Shown here: positions 1 to 10,304 of the stretch, piece after piece
Layout of the letters: the number at the start of each line of letters is the position of its first letter
Numbering within the stretch: the stretch's first letter is position 1
Origin: Anisodus tanguticus
Lineage: Eukaryota > Streptophyta > Magnoliopsida > Solanales > Solanaceae
Direction of reading: 5' to 3'
Length of the DNA: 64,000 bases
Assembly (NCBI GenBank): GCA_034509755.1
Contig: CM067556.1
Span: 14,345,501 to 14,409,500, forward strand
Notes under the pieces: model-generated
Databases searched by the model: none
Seen by the model: the letters and a program-made list of their open reading frames with translations, nothing else
Told to the model about the DNA's origin: nothing
Program-made: the position numbers and the translations under genes

Positions 1-544
1 TTTTCAACCTAATTGATAAATTTCATCAAAGGCTTTTTCAAGCCCTAAGATGTGCAATTAGGGCCACCCAATTGGATTTCAAGTTACTATATATGTTCTT
101 ATTAAGTGTTTAAGTGATCATTCAATAACTAATCAATTAGGGATAGTTTAGTCAAATTATCTATTTTTACCTAAAAATTAATACAGTATTTTCTTAAAAA
201 GCGTGCTAATGGTTGGACACTCTTTTTGAACCGGAGGGAGTATTTCATTAAAAAAAGAGAGGATAAGAATGAAAAGAAAAAGAGTCAATTACACTCTGTT
301 TGGATGGTCGTTAGCCATGGTTAATGTACAATATCGTATTGTATAGTATCATATTGTATTGTAATGTATTAATAACTACGATGTTTGGATAAAATGTATC
401 GTTTGTTGTGGTTCTAATAACATTTTTATTATTTAATTTGATTGTATGGTACTGTATAATAACATATACGTTTACTAAAATACCTTTAACCCTTAATTAA
501 AAACTAGTTCATACTAAATGATAAAATTAAAATTTTAAAAATAA
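1..544. other. AT-rich intergenic DNA with MITE ends
   Basis: I see no gene here. A Stowaway-like terminus ending in GGAGGGAGTA lies near 230-241. A second MITE-like terminus, CACTCTGTTTGGATGGTCG, begins near 292; I could not find its partner end before the G-rich tract. Confidence 0.4.
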
Positions 545-845
545 GTAGGTGGTGGGTAGGGGTGGTCATTGATAGGTGGTTGTAAAGTGAGGTGAGTGGT
601 GGGGGGTAGTGGGTGGTAGGTGGCAGAGGGGGTTGGTGGGGTGGGGGGTAGTGGGTGGTAGGTGGCAGAGGGGGTTGGTGGGGTGGGGGTAGGTTTAAGT
701 GTGATGGAGGGGGGTGAGTGATTATGGGGTGGTGTGGGGTGATAGGTAGAGGGTGGGGGTTGGTAGGGTATGGTGGTAAGATGGGTGGCGGAGGGTGAGG
801 GTTCGTGGGGTGGGGTGTGTGTGGGTTTGGGTTTGATGGAGATGG
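545..845. repeat. G-rich minisatellite with G-quadruplex potential
   Basis: The + strand is almost free of C and made of GGGG/GGT runs. It includes two perfect tandem 42-bp copies at 601-642 and 643-684. Many closely spaced G-runs of three or more fit the general pattern for G-quadruplex formation (inference). The proline-rich reading on the opposite strand is a by-product of this composition. The tract lies about 0.7-1.0 kb upstream of the GRXS17 start codon. Confidence 0.8.
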
Positions 846-1069
846 GATATAATGGGAAAATAAAATAGTAATTAAGCAAAACCATAATTTTTTATAATTA
901 GATAATCACGGAATTAGAGTCGTTCCTACACTTTTAAGGGTTCGGTGCGAGAAACAAAAAGAGACTTTTTTTTATTCACATGAAAAATTAAAATTAACTA
1001 ATTAATCAATATTAAAAAATATGATCAAAACATCAAATAAATGTATAATAAACACTATTTGGGACTTGC

Positions 1070-1190
1070 GGCCAAATCTGATTTTGTGTTTTAAAAAAAA
1101 ACTTTTGCTGCTCATTGTATTCAAACACACAACCTCCCACTAGGGAAGAACTTTTGATGGGAGTCCTCAACCACTAGGCTATATCTCTCA
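1070..1190 (-). mobile_element. tRNA-derived SINE (probable)
   Basis: Read on the minus strand, the segment has a pol III A-box-like sequence (TAGCCTAGTGGTT) and about 50 bp further on a B-box-like GTTTGAATAC. A T-run and AT-rich tail follow. This spacing is that of a tRNA-derived SINE head. I assign it to Solanaceae SINEs by resemblance only, and the ends are approximate. Confidence 0.55.
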
Positions 1191-1458
1191 CTGTTAAAAT
1201 TAGAGACATTTTAAATACATATCTTAATATTTGAAATCAATAAAAGAAAAATGAAAATTCTGGGGCAGAGGCCCTGTGCGGCGACACCGCCTCGACCGCC
1301 CCAGAAACGACTCTGCACAGAATGATATGAAATTTACAATATCATATAACATAATTTTAATAACAACAAAAACAAACATTATTTCATAAAAAAATAAATA
1401 ATGAACAACGGGAAACAACCATCCATACAGGGAGTAAAGGAAAAAAACAGTAGGCTAC

Positions 1459-1465
1459 TATAAAA
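1459..1465 (+). promoter_or_regulatory. TATA box of GRXS17
   Basis: TATAAAA lies 92 bp upstream of the chosen GRXS17 ATG (1557), followed by a purine-rich leader. That fits a transcription start near 1490 and a short 5' UTR. This position also argues against using the upstream in-frame ATG at 1470, which would sit at or before the start site. Confidence 0.55.
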
Positions 1466-1556
1466 GGGGTTGAAAAGAGAAAGTGGGAGGCATATAGTTC
1501 TTGGGGTATTCACTTGGCTACTCGTAAAGATTTATTTTTATCTGAAACAAGGGAGA

Positions 1557-4500
1557 ATGGGCGGAGGAGGATCAGTGAAGGAGGTTCAATCAAAGGCAGA
1601 GCTTGATAAGATTCTGGGCGATGGCTCACCGGCGATTTTGCACTTTTGGGCATCATGGTGTGAAGCTTCGAAACACATGGACCAAGTCTTTTCTCACCTT
1701 TCTACTGATTTCCCACATGCCCATTTCCTCAGAGTAACCTAATCTTCTCCTTTTCATATAAAGTTTGTATCTTTTTATTTTTATTTTTTGCATATATGAA
1801 TCCAGCAGTTTTCTTCCATGCCAAAAAAGAAGAAGGAAAATCAAGATAGCTTATGGAAATTTGAATGATCTATTAAATATATTGATGGGTTATTGGAGGG
1901 GGTTGTTTAGATATTTTTTGGGGAACTATGGTATGAAGGATTTAGGGTTTTTGTACACTTTTGGGCCTCATGATGTGAAACTTTTAAGCACATGGACCAA
2001 GTTTATATATTTTTAGTTATTGGTTGATTTCTGGTATTTTTATTGAATAGATTATAAGGTGGCTTATGGAATTTTGAATGAGCTGTGAAACATCCTGGTG
2101 GGTATTGATGGATTTTCTGTTTGGTATACTCTTTTTGTTTGGAGGGGCTTCTCTGGTTTTGTTGTGTTGCTGTACTTTGAGGGTTTAGGGTTTTATAGCT
2201 CATTCATTAGTAAACTGAAGATTCTGCACTTTTGGGCCTCACAATGTGAAGCTGCTAAGTACATGGACTAAGGGTGTGTTTGGTACGGAGGAAACATTTT
2301 CCGGAAAATACTTTCCAATTTCTCCATGTTTGGTTAGGCCAAAATTTTTGGAAAACATTTCTCTAGGAAAACAAGTTCCTCAAAAATGTGGAAAATAACT
2401 TACTTAATGAAAGTAGGGAAAACAAGTTACATAAGTGACATTACAAGTTCATTGTCTCCTCCCCACTCACCCAACTCCCACCCCTTGACCATCCCGCCGC
2501 CGCCACCCCCGAACCCCCACTCCCTACCCCATCCAACCCCCTAGTGTTTTGCTAGATTACATACAAATGACTTTGAAATATTAGTATTGTTTTTCTTTCT
2601 TACCAAACAATAGAAAATAAGTAAGAAACCAACTTGTTCTCCAAGAAAACATTTTCCATCATACCAAACACACCCTAAGTTTCTTCTCACCTACTGATTT
2701 CCCTCATGCACACTTTCATATATTAACCTAACCTTTTCAATTGTCATATTTATCTGAACATATGTATGAAAATCTGAGGAAGTATATATCTTTTTAATTG
2801 TTTGATCGTTTTTTGGTATTTTTGTTAAATATATATCAGTATGGCTTGTGGAGTTTTTAATGAACCATGTAACCCATTTAAATTGGGTTACTAATAGATG
2901 CTGTGTTTGATGTACTCTTGCTGTTTGAAGGGCATTTTTAAAGTTTCGTTTGAGTAGCTAGCTTTGAAGCATTCAGGGTTTTGTATATCATCTTAAATTA
3001 ACCTAAAGATTCTGTATTTTTGGGCCTGATGGGGTGTGAAGCTTCTAAGCTCATGGACCGACATTTTTCCTCACCTCTCTATTGATTTCCCTCATGCCCA
3101 TTTAATGTATATATATATGTATATATGCGCACATATGAAAGAGAAGCTTAAATAGTTTATATCTTTATGATTGACTGATTGATTTCGAATACTTGGAATG
3201 GAAATCAAGATGCATTCCTAGTTGATGGTTGAGTAGTTCAGGACTTCAGGCATAGGGGTAACAACTTGGAGATTGTAGGTTTCAATCAGTTGCAGCCTCA
3301 TCTGTTTAGTGTTGGTGAGCAGGTTTACCAATGGTCCATTAGTCAAATGCGTGCAAGCCGGCTTGGCACCCCCTTCGTGAAAAATGGGACAGTATATGAA
3401 ATTTTGGATGTACTATGGAACTTTGTGATGGGCTATTAAAATATGTTTTAATTGAGATATTATTTTTGTTTGGAGGGGTTTTCTTAAGGTTTGTTTTAGG
3501 AAGGAATGCTTTGAAGGGTTTAGGGTTTTGTAGCTCATTCTTTAGTGACAGAGAGATTTTTCATTATGCGGAGTTAGTCTTGGTTTATTTTGATAAGATA
3601 ACTAATTATTAATTTGGGAAAGCTCTCGTATACAAGCAGTTTATCAAAATGTTGAGAATCAATATCAAAATATGGTTCTCTACTAATGACACCCAATCTT
3701 CTACAATAGACTGCCTCTGGTGAGCTTTTAGGGTGCTACTGTTAAAAAGTTATTGTATCAAACTTGGGACAAAGAGATAAGATTTGCTCTACTAGGCAAC
3801 TATTATTACCTCTCGAAGCAGTTTCAGGAAATGAACACACATTTACTCAAATAAACACAACAAAGGTAAGAAAAACAATTAACTATGAATTTGTCTCCCT
3901 GACTGGATGCCCACAGAAAGATGTGTTCTCTGGTAACACAGCTATGTTATATAAATATGAAGAATTTGTAATACAAGGATGTTTTGGCGGATATTGCTCT
4001 CTTGATTTGCTTCAATCTTACCTTGATTTGGTACTTCAAATTATTAAGCAAGTTGAGAAAATGAAATGCGTGATAACTCAAATAGACACCGAAAAGGCAA
4101 GGAAAAGCTATCAACTAAGAACTAGTCTCCCTGAATAGCGCACGGCCTCACATAGGTAGATGTGTTCTTGTTGTTGCTTAGCTATATTATTGCTCTCTTG
4201 ATTGGCTGCAGTCTAACCTTGATTTGGTACTTGAAATTTTATTGATTAAATAAAATCTTCAAATTTTACTTCCTGCAAGTAGAAAAGTGGAGAACACAGG
4301 AAACTGAAATAGTTCTTTTTTTCTTGCATAGCGAAGACGAATTGAAACTTGGGGCTGAACTTTTTTTCTGTAGTAGTTGATGTCATTGTAAACCCAACTC
4401 CTTAATGGATTATGTTCCGGTGCTACTGGAATATGCTCATTACCTGAAGTGTCAGCTCGTCTCTGAGACTCTGACTGTAATTCTTTTGCTTCTGTCTTTG

Positions 4501-7368
4501 TATTTCAGGTTGAAGCTGAAGAACAGCCTGAGATATCTGAGCAGCACTCTGTTTCTGCTGTTCCTTACTTTGTCTTCTTCAAGGTAACTCATATGGAATT
4601 TTTCTTTCCTTGTCCACGTACTGTTTCTGTTAGTAAACCTACGTCTCCTGCTGAATAGATGGGGGGAAGGAATGTCTCACCCTCTTCTTATGTGAGTTCT
4701 ACCCGCACTTTACTCAGCTTGATTATGACTCTCTATAAGCCATTCTGTGACCTTACTTTCTCGGAGGGTCAGCAGGAGAAGTGAGCTCCAGCTCATGCAC
4801 CAGTTATCCGAAAGAACTTCTGCTATTCCCTGGCTTAGTTCAGGACCCACTACTCGTGATGTTTGGTTTCATATAGCTACTGAACGTGACTTTGAGAGTC
4901 ATACTGCTAATTGTCTGCTCGCTTACCTTAGTTTTATAAGCTATGAACTCAGTGAAATTTATCTGCGTTTTGCCAACTAATAGAGTATTGGATTGAGGAT
5001 TCTGTTTGACTCTATTTACGTAATAATTTCCATAATTTATTATTTTTCAATAACAGTGTACCTATTGATAGGAGACTTTTTACATAGAAAATACAAATAT
5101 ATTCAGAAGATTCAACAATCTAACCACCTAAAGTATTTATTCTCACACATGTTCAGAGTTTCTTTTGTTCTCCAGATAGTACTTGAATATGAAACTCTGT
5201 CTCTCATTGTTTCATTTATTTCTTTAAAGACAATGCTTGAGTGCTCTTCCAACGACATGTCGTTCTTTGAAAATCATATGCATCTTAAGGCCTGCATGAG
5301 CAGAGTATAAGATCCATCTGTCCCTTCATGTGGTGTTGCTACTAAGTGGCAATTAGGCGAAGGACAATGGGAAATATGGGACCTTATAAGCTTTATAATG
5401 GGCAACACCGGCTATCTTTCTCGTTCAACTTCATATACTTTCTACTGAAAGCATCCCTAAATTGGTAACTCTTAAATGAACTCTATGAGTGCAGCCGGAT
5501 GTACAAGTCCAAAAACAATCTCATTCTCACTTCATTTCCGTAGTTCTCCTATGCCAGGCTAGTGCTGGGCATTTGCAGATGTTACTGTCTTTTGTCAGCC
5601 TGACTTTCATGAACATCTCATTATCATGGGCCCATTGGGTTGACTGCTAGATGATTTTCTCTAGTCACTTGTCTTCTGAGGATTCCACCATCTTTGCCTT
5701 CTTGCCATTATCTTTAGGTGGCACTGTGCGAGTCTCAAAGTAAGGCTTATGCTGCGGAGAAATAATCAATGTGGCATTTAAAAAATTTGAGTTATTAACT
5801 TCTCTAGAAATGGGAATAATTGTAGCTAATTATTTTGAAAAGGTGAACATCTATTAGCAAGATCAAGAAACAATAATTTCACTTATGTTTGCCTAACAAA
5901 TATAATGGGTTCTCCTGAAAGAATTGCCTATGCCTTGCAGAAATCCAAGATAACATTCTTGAAAAATTAAGGGAAGGTGATCACTAATAGTGTGAATTTG
6001 ATAAGAAATTTCGTTAGGTTCCATCCCATAAGTTGTATTAGTAATCACTTCCATCTGCGATTGTTTGTGACATTTGAACAATTACCTTTGATGTGAACTT
6101 GTGTTTTTGCTTGTTACATTATCTATAACGTGCTATTGTTTTGCTTATTTTAGGAAGGTAAGGCTGTTGATACATTGGAAGGGGCTGATCCTTCTAGTTT
6201 GGCTAACAAGGTTGCAAAAATTGCTGGGTCAATCACTCCCGGGGATCCTGCTGCGCCTGCTAGCCTAGGGATGGCTGCAGGTCCCACTATTCTTGAAACC
6301 GTTCAGGAATTGGCTAGAGAAAATGGCGCTCCTCAAGTGTCAAGTTCCAGTCTTGATGATCGGCTAACTAAGCGACTTCAGCAGCTGGTTACTTCTCATC
6401 CAGTAATACTTTTCATGAAAGGGAACCCTGAAGAACCCAAGTGTGGTTTCAGTCAGAAAGTTGTCGACATCTTGAAGAAAGAGAAAGTGAAATTTGGAAG
6501 TTTTGATATTCTGACGGACAGTGAGGTCCGTGAGGGGTTGAAGAAATTTTCCAATTGGCCAACATATCCTCAACTGTACTGCAAGGGTGAACTTCTTGGT
6601 GGTTGTGATATTGTTATAACTATGCATGAGAGTGGTGAACTTACGGAAGTTTTCAAGGATCACGGGGTTGGGATCTCTGATTCTCTTGAAGCTAAACCAA
6701 ATAAATCTATGGGTGGGAAGGGTGGTATCTCTGAGCCATCTGGCTTGAGTGCTGCCCTGACTACTCGTCTTGCAGGTGTGATAAACTCTAGCCCAGTTAT
6801 GCTGTTTATGAAAGGAACGGCTGATGAACCCCGATGTGGATTCAGCAGAAAGGTGGTGGATATTCTTAAACAGGAGAATGTGGAGTTCGAGACTTTTGAC
6901 ATTCTTACTGATGATGAAGTCCGTCAAGGACTGAAAGTTTACTCCAACTGGTCTAGTTATCCACAGCTCTACATAAAGGGTGAACTTATTGGTGGATCAG
7001 ACATAGTACTGGAGATGCAAAAAAGTGGTGAGCTTAGGAAGGTTCTAGCTGAAAAGGGGATACACAGTCTTGAATACCGTATAAAGAATCTACTAAATTC
7101 GTCACCTGTAATGCTCTTTATGAAGGGTACACCAGATGCTCCAAGATGTGGTTTCAGCTCCAAGGTAGTAAATGCCTTGAAGGAGGAAGGGGTTGATTTC
7201 GGATCCTTTGACATTCTATCCGACGAAGAAGTGAGGCAGGGATTAAAGACCTTCTCCAACTGGCCCACTTATCCGCAGCTGTATTACAAAGGCGAACTGG
7301 TAGGAGGATGTGATATTGTGGTGGAATTACATAGCGGGGGTGAACTGAAGTCAACATTATCTGAATAA
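1557..7368 (+). CDS. GRXS17: Monothiol glutaredoxin S17 (Trx-like plus three CGFS Grx domains)
   Basis: There are three coding exons: 1557-1733, 4509-4583 and 6154-7368. All junctions are GT-AG and the phases join cleanly to give 488 residues, the length I recall for Arabidopsis GRXS17. Residues 1-105 are a thioredoxin-like domain with WCEAS near 34-38. Three glutaredoxin domains follow, with CGFS motifs at Cys181, Cys312 and Cys416; each has the family features of K upstream (FMKG) and WPT/WSSYPQLY downstream. In this family the domains bind [2Fe-2S] clusters with glutathione, and the protein acts in cytosol and nucleus in redox control, Fe-S metabolism and heat/developmental responses (established knowledge). 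No lesion is seen. The start at 1557 gives the usual short N-terminus; the in-frame ATG at 1470 would add 29 atypical residues. Intron 1 (2.8 kb) is built from decayed repeats containing pieces of exon 1. Intron 2 (4584-6153) shows nothing notable. Confidence 0.95.
2272..2675. mobile_element. Tourist-like MITE (PIF/Harbinger type)
   Basis: This 404-bp element has perfect 14-bp terminal inverted repeats (GGGTGTGTTTGGTA at the left, its complement at the right). It is flanked by the 3-bp direct repeat TAA at 2269-2271 and 2676-2678. A TAA/TWA duplication with this terminus is typical of Tourist-type MITEs. It has no coding capacity. It interrupts a decayed exon-1 copy inside GRXS17 intron 1: the exon-like text resumes directly after the right end. 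Confidence 0.85.
3205..3392 (+). mobile_element. SINE (probable) in GRXS17 intron 1
   Basis: An A-box-like TGGTTGAGTAG at about 3224 is followed by a B-box-like GGTTTCAATCA. Downstream is a tail with 'GTGCAAGCCGGCTTGGCACC', which resembles the 3' part of Solanaceae TS-type SINEs. It appears inserted within the fourth intron repeat unit. Ends are approximate and no target duplication was identified. Confidence 0.5.
3830..4235 (+). repeat. Diverged tandem duplication in GRXS17 intron 1
   Basis: About 3835-4045 and 4070-4235 are alignable copies. Both contain 'ACTCAAATA.ACAC', 'CTAGTCTCCCTGA'-like, 'AGATGTGTTCT' and 'TTGCTCTCTTGATT' segments and end in 'ACCTTGATTTGGTACTT'. The second copy is shorter and diverged. 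It is independent of the exon-1-bearing repeat next to it. Confidence 0.6.
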
Positions 7369-7877
7369 AAGAACCCCATGGAACAGGTTGCGCGTGCTAT
7401 CACTCATAACATGTTAGCTGAAGTCTCATACTTTGTCAACATGATTTAATGGTGTCTGAACTGTCAGAACTATATAGTCTTTGAACAAGAATTTCACGTT
7501 TACAGTATCATTTTTAGAGACGGTTGCTGTTGCTCTATATTTGTGTGAGTTTGATCTTCATTCACAATGTGTTAGCAACATAACTTACGTATGCTGCTGT
7601 AGTGATCTTATCTTCCTTCCTTTTCTTTTCTTAGTTTGCCTGTGGAGATGCATCCTTTATCCGTCACTTTAGCCATTGATTGTTTTTGGTCCTAAATAAT
7701 CGTCACTCAAGAAGGCATTGGTTATTTTTCTTTTTGAATTCCGCCATTGATTACCCATTTAAAGATCTAAAAGGTACTTTGATCAAATACCCTTTATGAT
7801 TGATGCTTTGAAATGATTTTATTAATGAGTGTCTCAAGACCTTGAACAACAGATAAAAAAGGATCAAAAGGAGCATA
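7369..7877 (+). other. GRXS17 3' UTR and downstream DNA
   Basis: Non-coding and T-rich. It should contain the GRXS17 3' UTR and poly(A) site, but I cannot place the cleavage site. The small open frame at 7481-7672 has no recognisable protein features. Confidence 0.4.
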
Positions 7878-8135
7878 TTCCCTCCATCTCATATTAGTTT
7901 TCATGTTTCGTCGCTTTTGAGAGTCAATTTGACTAATCTGTGAAGTTAAATTAGATTAATTTAATAATTTATAATTAAAATATAGATATTCAAATACTAT
8001 ACGAAAAATACATATAAATTGTTATTTTTCTCATGTCAATGTGATAAAAATATATATATTTTAAAATGGTAATTAAAGTTTACATAATTTCACTTTTGAA
8101 AAAACAAAACATGTCAATTAATATGGAACACAGTA
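7878..8135. mobile_element. Stowaway-like MITE (degraded)
   Basis: It starts with CCCTCCATCTCATATTAG and ends near 'ATTAATATGGAACACAG', partial inverted matches of the CTCCCTCCG... terminus of Stowaway MITEs. The interior is AT-rich and non-coding. Ends are approximate. Confidence 0.45.
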
Positions 8136-8312
8136 ATAATTTAGGAATTAACTTTGCTTTTCCTCCATAAACTTTCATCTTTTTTACTCTCTTTGTTCCT
8201 TAAAATTTAAGTGATTTTTATAAGTTTGGACGCTCATTATGAAAGTTACTTAATAATATTAATGAAGTGCATGATTATACTAAAAGACCTTATACCTCTT
8301 TAGTCATAGGAT

Positions 8313-8790
8313 CATGAATTAAGATATCAGGGATAAGATTAGAACGACCTCCATGGTGGATAAGATAAGAGAAGCAAAATTGGGATGACTTAGACATGTG
8401 AAAAGATGTGCGGACCTCCCAATGAGGAGGTGTGAGAGGTTGGCTATGATGAGTATGAGAAGAGATAGAGTTAGACAGAAGAAGTATAGAGAAAATATGA
8501 TTAAACAGGACATGACATACCTGCAGCTCACCAAGGACATGACCCTAGATATGAAAACATGGAGGTCGAGAATTAGGTAGAAGATTAGTAGGTAGTCGAG
8601 CGTTGTCTAATTTTCTTATCAGTACTATTATTATTACTCTCCTATTAACTTATTTTTTGATTTTAGCATTACTTGTTTCCTTTATTTTGATTATTATATT
8701 ATTTGTTGTGCTATTGTTCTCTTCTATGTTGTTGTTAGTATGGTTTTCTTACTATTGTATTTCTTTACATACTTTATTTTTCTCCAAAAG
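8313..8790 (+). mobile_element. LINE 3'-end fragment (RTE type)
   Basis: The + strand, allowing stops, reads as the last part of a plant RTE-type LINE ORF: MRRCERLAM near 8419, RQKKY near 8473 and LTKDMTLD near 8527. The same protein segment occurs in the LINE at 56,842-59,305. A T-rich 3' UTR follows. It is heavily 5'-truncated and dead. Confidence 0.75.
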
Positions 8791-8810
8791 TGTTTATTTT
8801 TATTCTAATA

Positions 8811-9016
8811 AAAAGCTCAAATATGTCATTAAACTATCGGAAATGACTCATTTATGCTACTCGTTAATAGTTTGACTCATTTATGCCATTGTTGTTACCA
8901 TAATGGCTCATGCATGAGTCATTTTGGTAGCGCCGATGGCATAAATGAGACAAACTATTAACAAGTGACATAAATGAGTCATTTTCGATAGTTCGATGAT
9001 ATATTTGAACTTTTTC
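8811..9016. repeat. Long-arm foldback element (MITE-like)
   Basis: Two arms of about 75 bp are inverted copies of each other, for example CATTAAACTATCGGAAATGA at the left against TCATTTTCGATAGTTCGATG at the right, with a short loop centred near 8905. The transcript would form a near-continuous hairpin. It is probably a non-autonomous DNA transposon; I could not define a target duplication. Confidence 0.65.
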
Positions 9017-9025
9017 CCTTTTAAA

Positions 9026-9305
9026 AAGTGAGGTGTTTGGCCAAGCTTTTGGGAGAAAGTAAGTGCTTTCGGAAAGTAGCAGAAGCAGTTTTTCAGAAGC
9101 TAAAAAAATATTTTTTGTCCAAAAGTACTTTTGAGAAAAATACATTTAGAAGCACTTTTGAAAAACTTGGTCAAACACTAATTGTTGCTCAAAAATGTTT
9201 TAAAAATTGATTAGCCAAATATAAACTGCTTTTTACCAAAACTATTTTTTTGAGAAGCATTTTTCAAAAAAATATTTTTTTAAATAAACTGATTTATGAA
9301 GCTTG
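9026..9305. mobile_element. hAT-like MITE remnants (foldback)
   Basis: GTGTTTGGCCAAGCTTTTGG at about 9030 and its near inverted copy, ending ...CTTGGTCAAACAC near 9178, enclose an interior rich in 'AAGTGCTT' and 'AAAGTAC' type repeats. Related text continues to about 9305. This is a common Solanaceae MITE pattern. No ORF is meaningful here. Confidence 0.5.
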
Positions 9306-10304
9306 GACAAATAGACTATGAAAATATGTCTATTAATGAATTTAATGCAAAAGAAACCTAGTTGTCTTGGAAAAAGTTTTACAACGGGGGCTATATAATG
9401 GGTTGTCTTCGCACAAAGAAAACCACTTCTCAGTAGCAAATTACTTTGGGGGACGAGAAGACATATTTACTTTCAAGATGTAAGTACTGTTTTATTTTTT
9501 TATGTTTATTTATGAGTTATTTATATTATATGCAAGTTCAATTCCATTGTATGTGTTCTCAATAAAAAAAATGATATGCTTGACGCCAAAATAAGTGCAG
9601 AAATAGTGATTTGCTTGTTCACTTTAAGTAAAAAATATCCCTATACAAAAATATTCCTCCGTGTTCAAACACACTTATACCTCTATTTGGATGAAAACTC
9701 CAAATTATCCACTTCCTTTATTGACTATCATCTTCATTATCAAGCTTTAATTTCTTTGGTGAAGAAAAAAGAAGAAGCAAAAACACACCCAAATAATGAA
9801 ATCCCAAAACCTACCTAAGATTCACATTTAAATCCAACGCGATTAAACTGTTGGACTTAATGGGACTACAAAATAATTACTATTTTTAACCAGAAATACC
9901 AAAGACACATAAACTTTCGGTCTGTACCTCAATTTTTTCCTCTCATAATTGCTTTCATTTGTTTTTTGTTGTTCGCCTTTTATTTTTAAAATTATATGTT
10001 GCTGGAAAAAACAAAAAAGGAATAAAGCAAAGCTATTGTGGTATCTAACGAAGTCATTGTTCTTGAGTTCTTGACCAACAAGCAAAAAAATCTGAAAATA
10101 GCGACTCTGTAACCCCACCCCCACGAAATCAAAACCAAGGATTTTTCAATTGTAGCTTCAATGCCTTTTCCTTGTTATTGGATTAGGCAAAACTCTTGTG
10201 ATTCGAGCCTGTACAAAAATTTATGTTCTCATTTACTTTCCTGCAATTTATCTTTAGTCTCTCACAAGTTTGTTTTTTGCTTAGCAGAAAGTGAAAAAAG
10301 ACCA
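9306..10304. other. Non-coding stretch upstream of a Copia gag
   Basis: I see no recognisable gene, LTR or tRNA. The part near the gag start (10,100-10,304) may be the untranslated leader of that retroelement. No primer-binding site or LTR end could be identified with confidence. Confidence 0.35.

Larger units (their letters stand above)
1845..3600 (+). repeat. Decayed tandem duplications carrying exon-1 fragments, GRXS17 intron 1
   Basis: A unit of roughly 250-350 bp recurs about four times. It has a 'TTATGGAATTTTGAATGA'-like segment, a 'TTTGTTTGGAGGGG' segment, a 'GAAGGRTTTAGGGTTTT' segment, and then a piece of exon 1. The exon-1-like pieces lie at about 1956-2001, 2227-2270 continuing at 2679-2735, and 3011-3107. 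They correspond to residues around HFWASWCEASKHMDQ. The copies carry stops (WCEAS region TGG to TGA in the first; TAA and TGA in others), so none is a usable alternative exon. A fourth unit (about 3120-3600) keeps the upstream segments but lacks a clear exon piece. Confidence 0.75.

Noticed and set aside
535..885. Open frame of 116 residues rich in Pro, Thr and His on the minus strand
   Set aside because: It is the translation of the G-rich tandem repeat; the 42-bp unit is a multiple of three, so it stays open without selection.
1070..1190. A tRNA gene on the minus strand
   Set aside because: Only A- and B-box-like text is present, without a cloverleaf or anticodon arm; this fits a SINE head.
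1470..1556. Upstream in-frame ATG extending GRXS17 by 29 residues
   Set aside because: It is only 5 bp past the TATA box, and the extension is unlike the family N-terminus; the ATG at 1557 fits the known length.
8603..8875. Hydrophobic 90-residue frame resembling a membrane protein
   Set aside because: It is T-rich LINE 3' UTR running into a foldback element; hydrophobicity follows from the T content.
9576..9818. 80-residue open frame ending in KKKEEAK
   Set aside because: No recognisable domain or gene context; probably chance.
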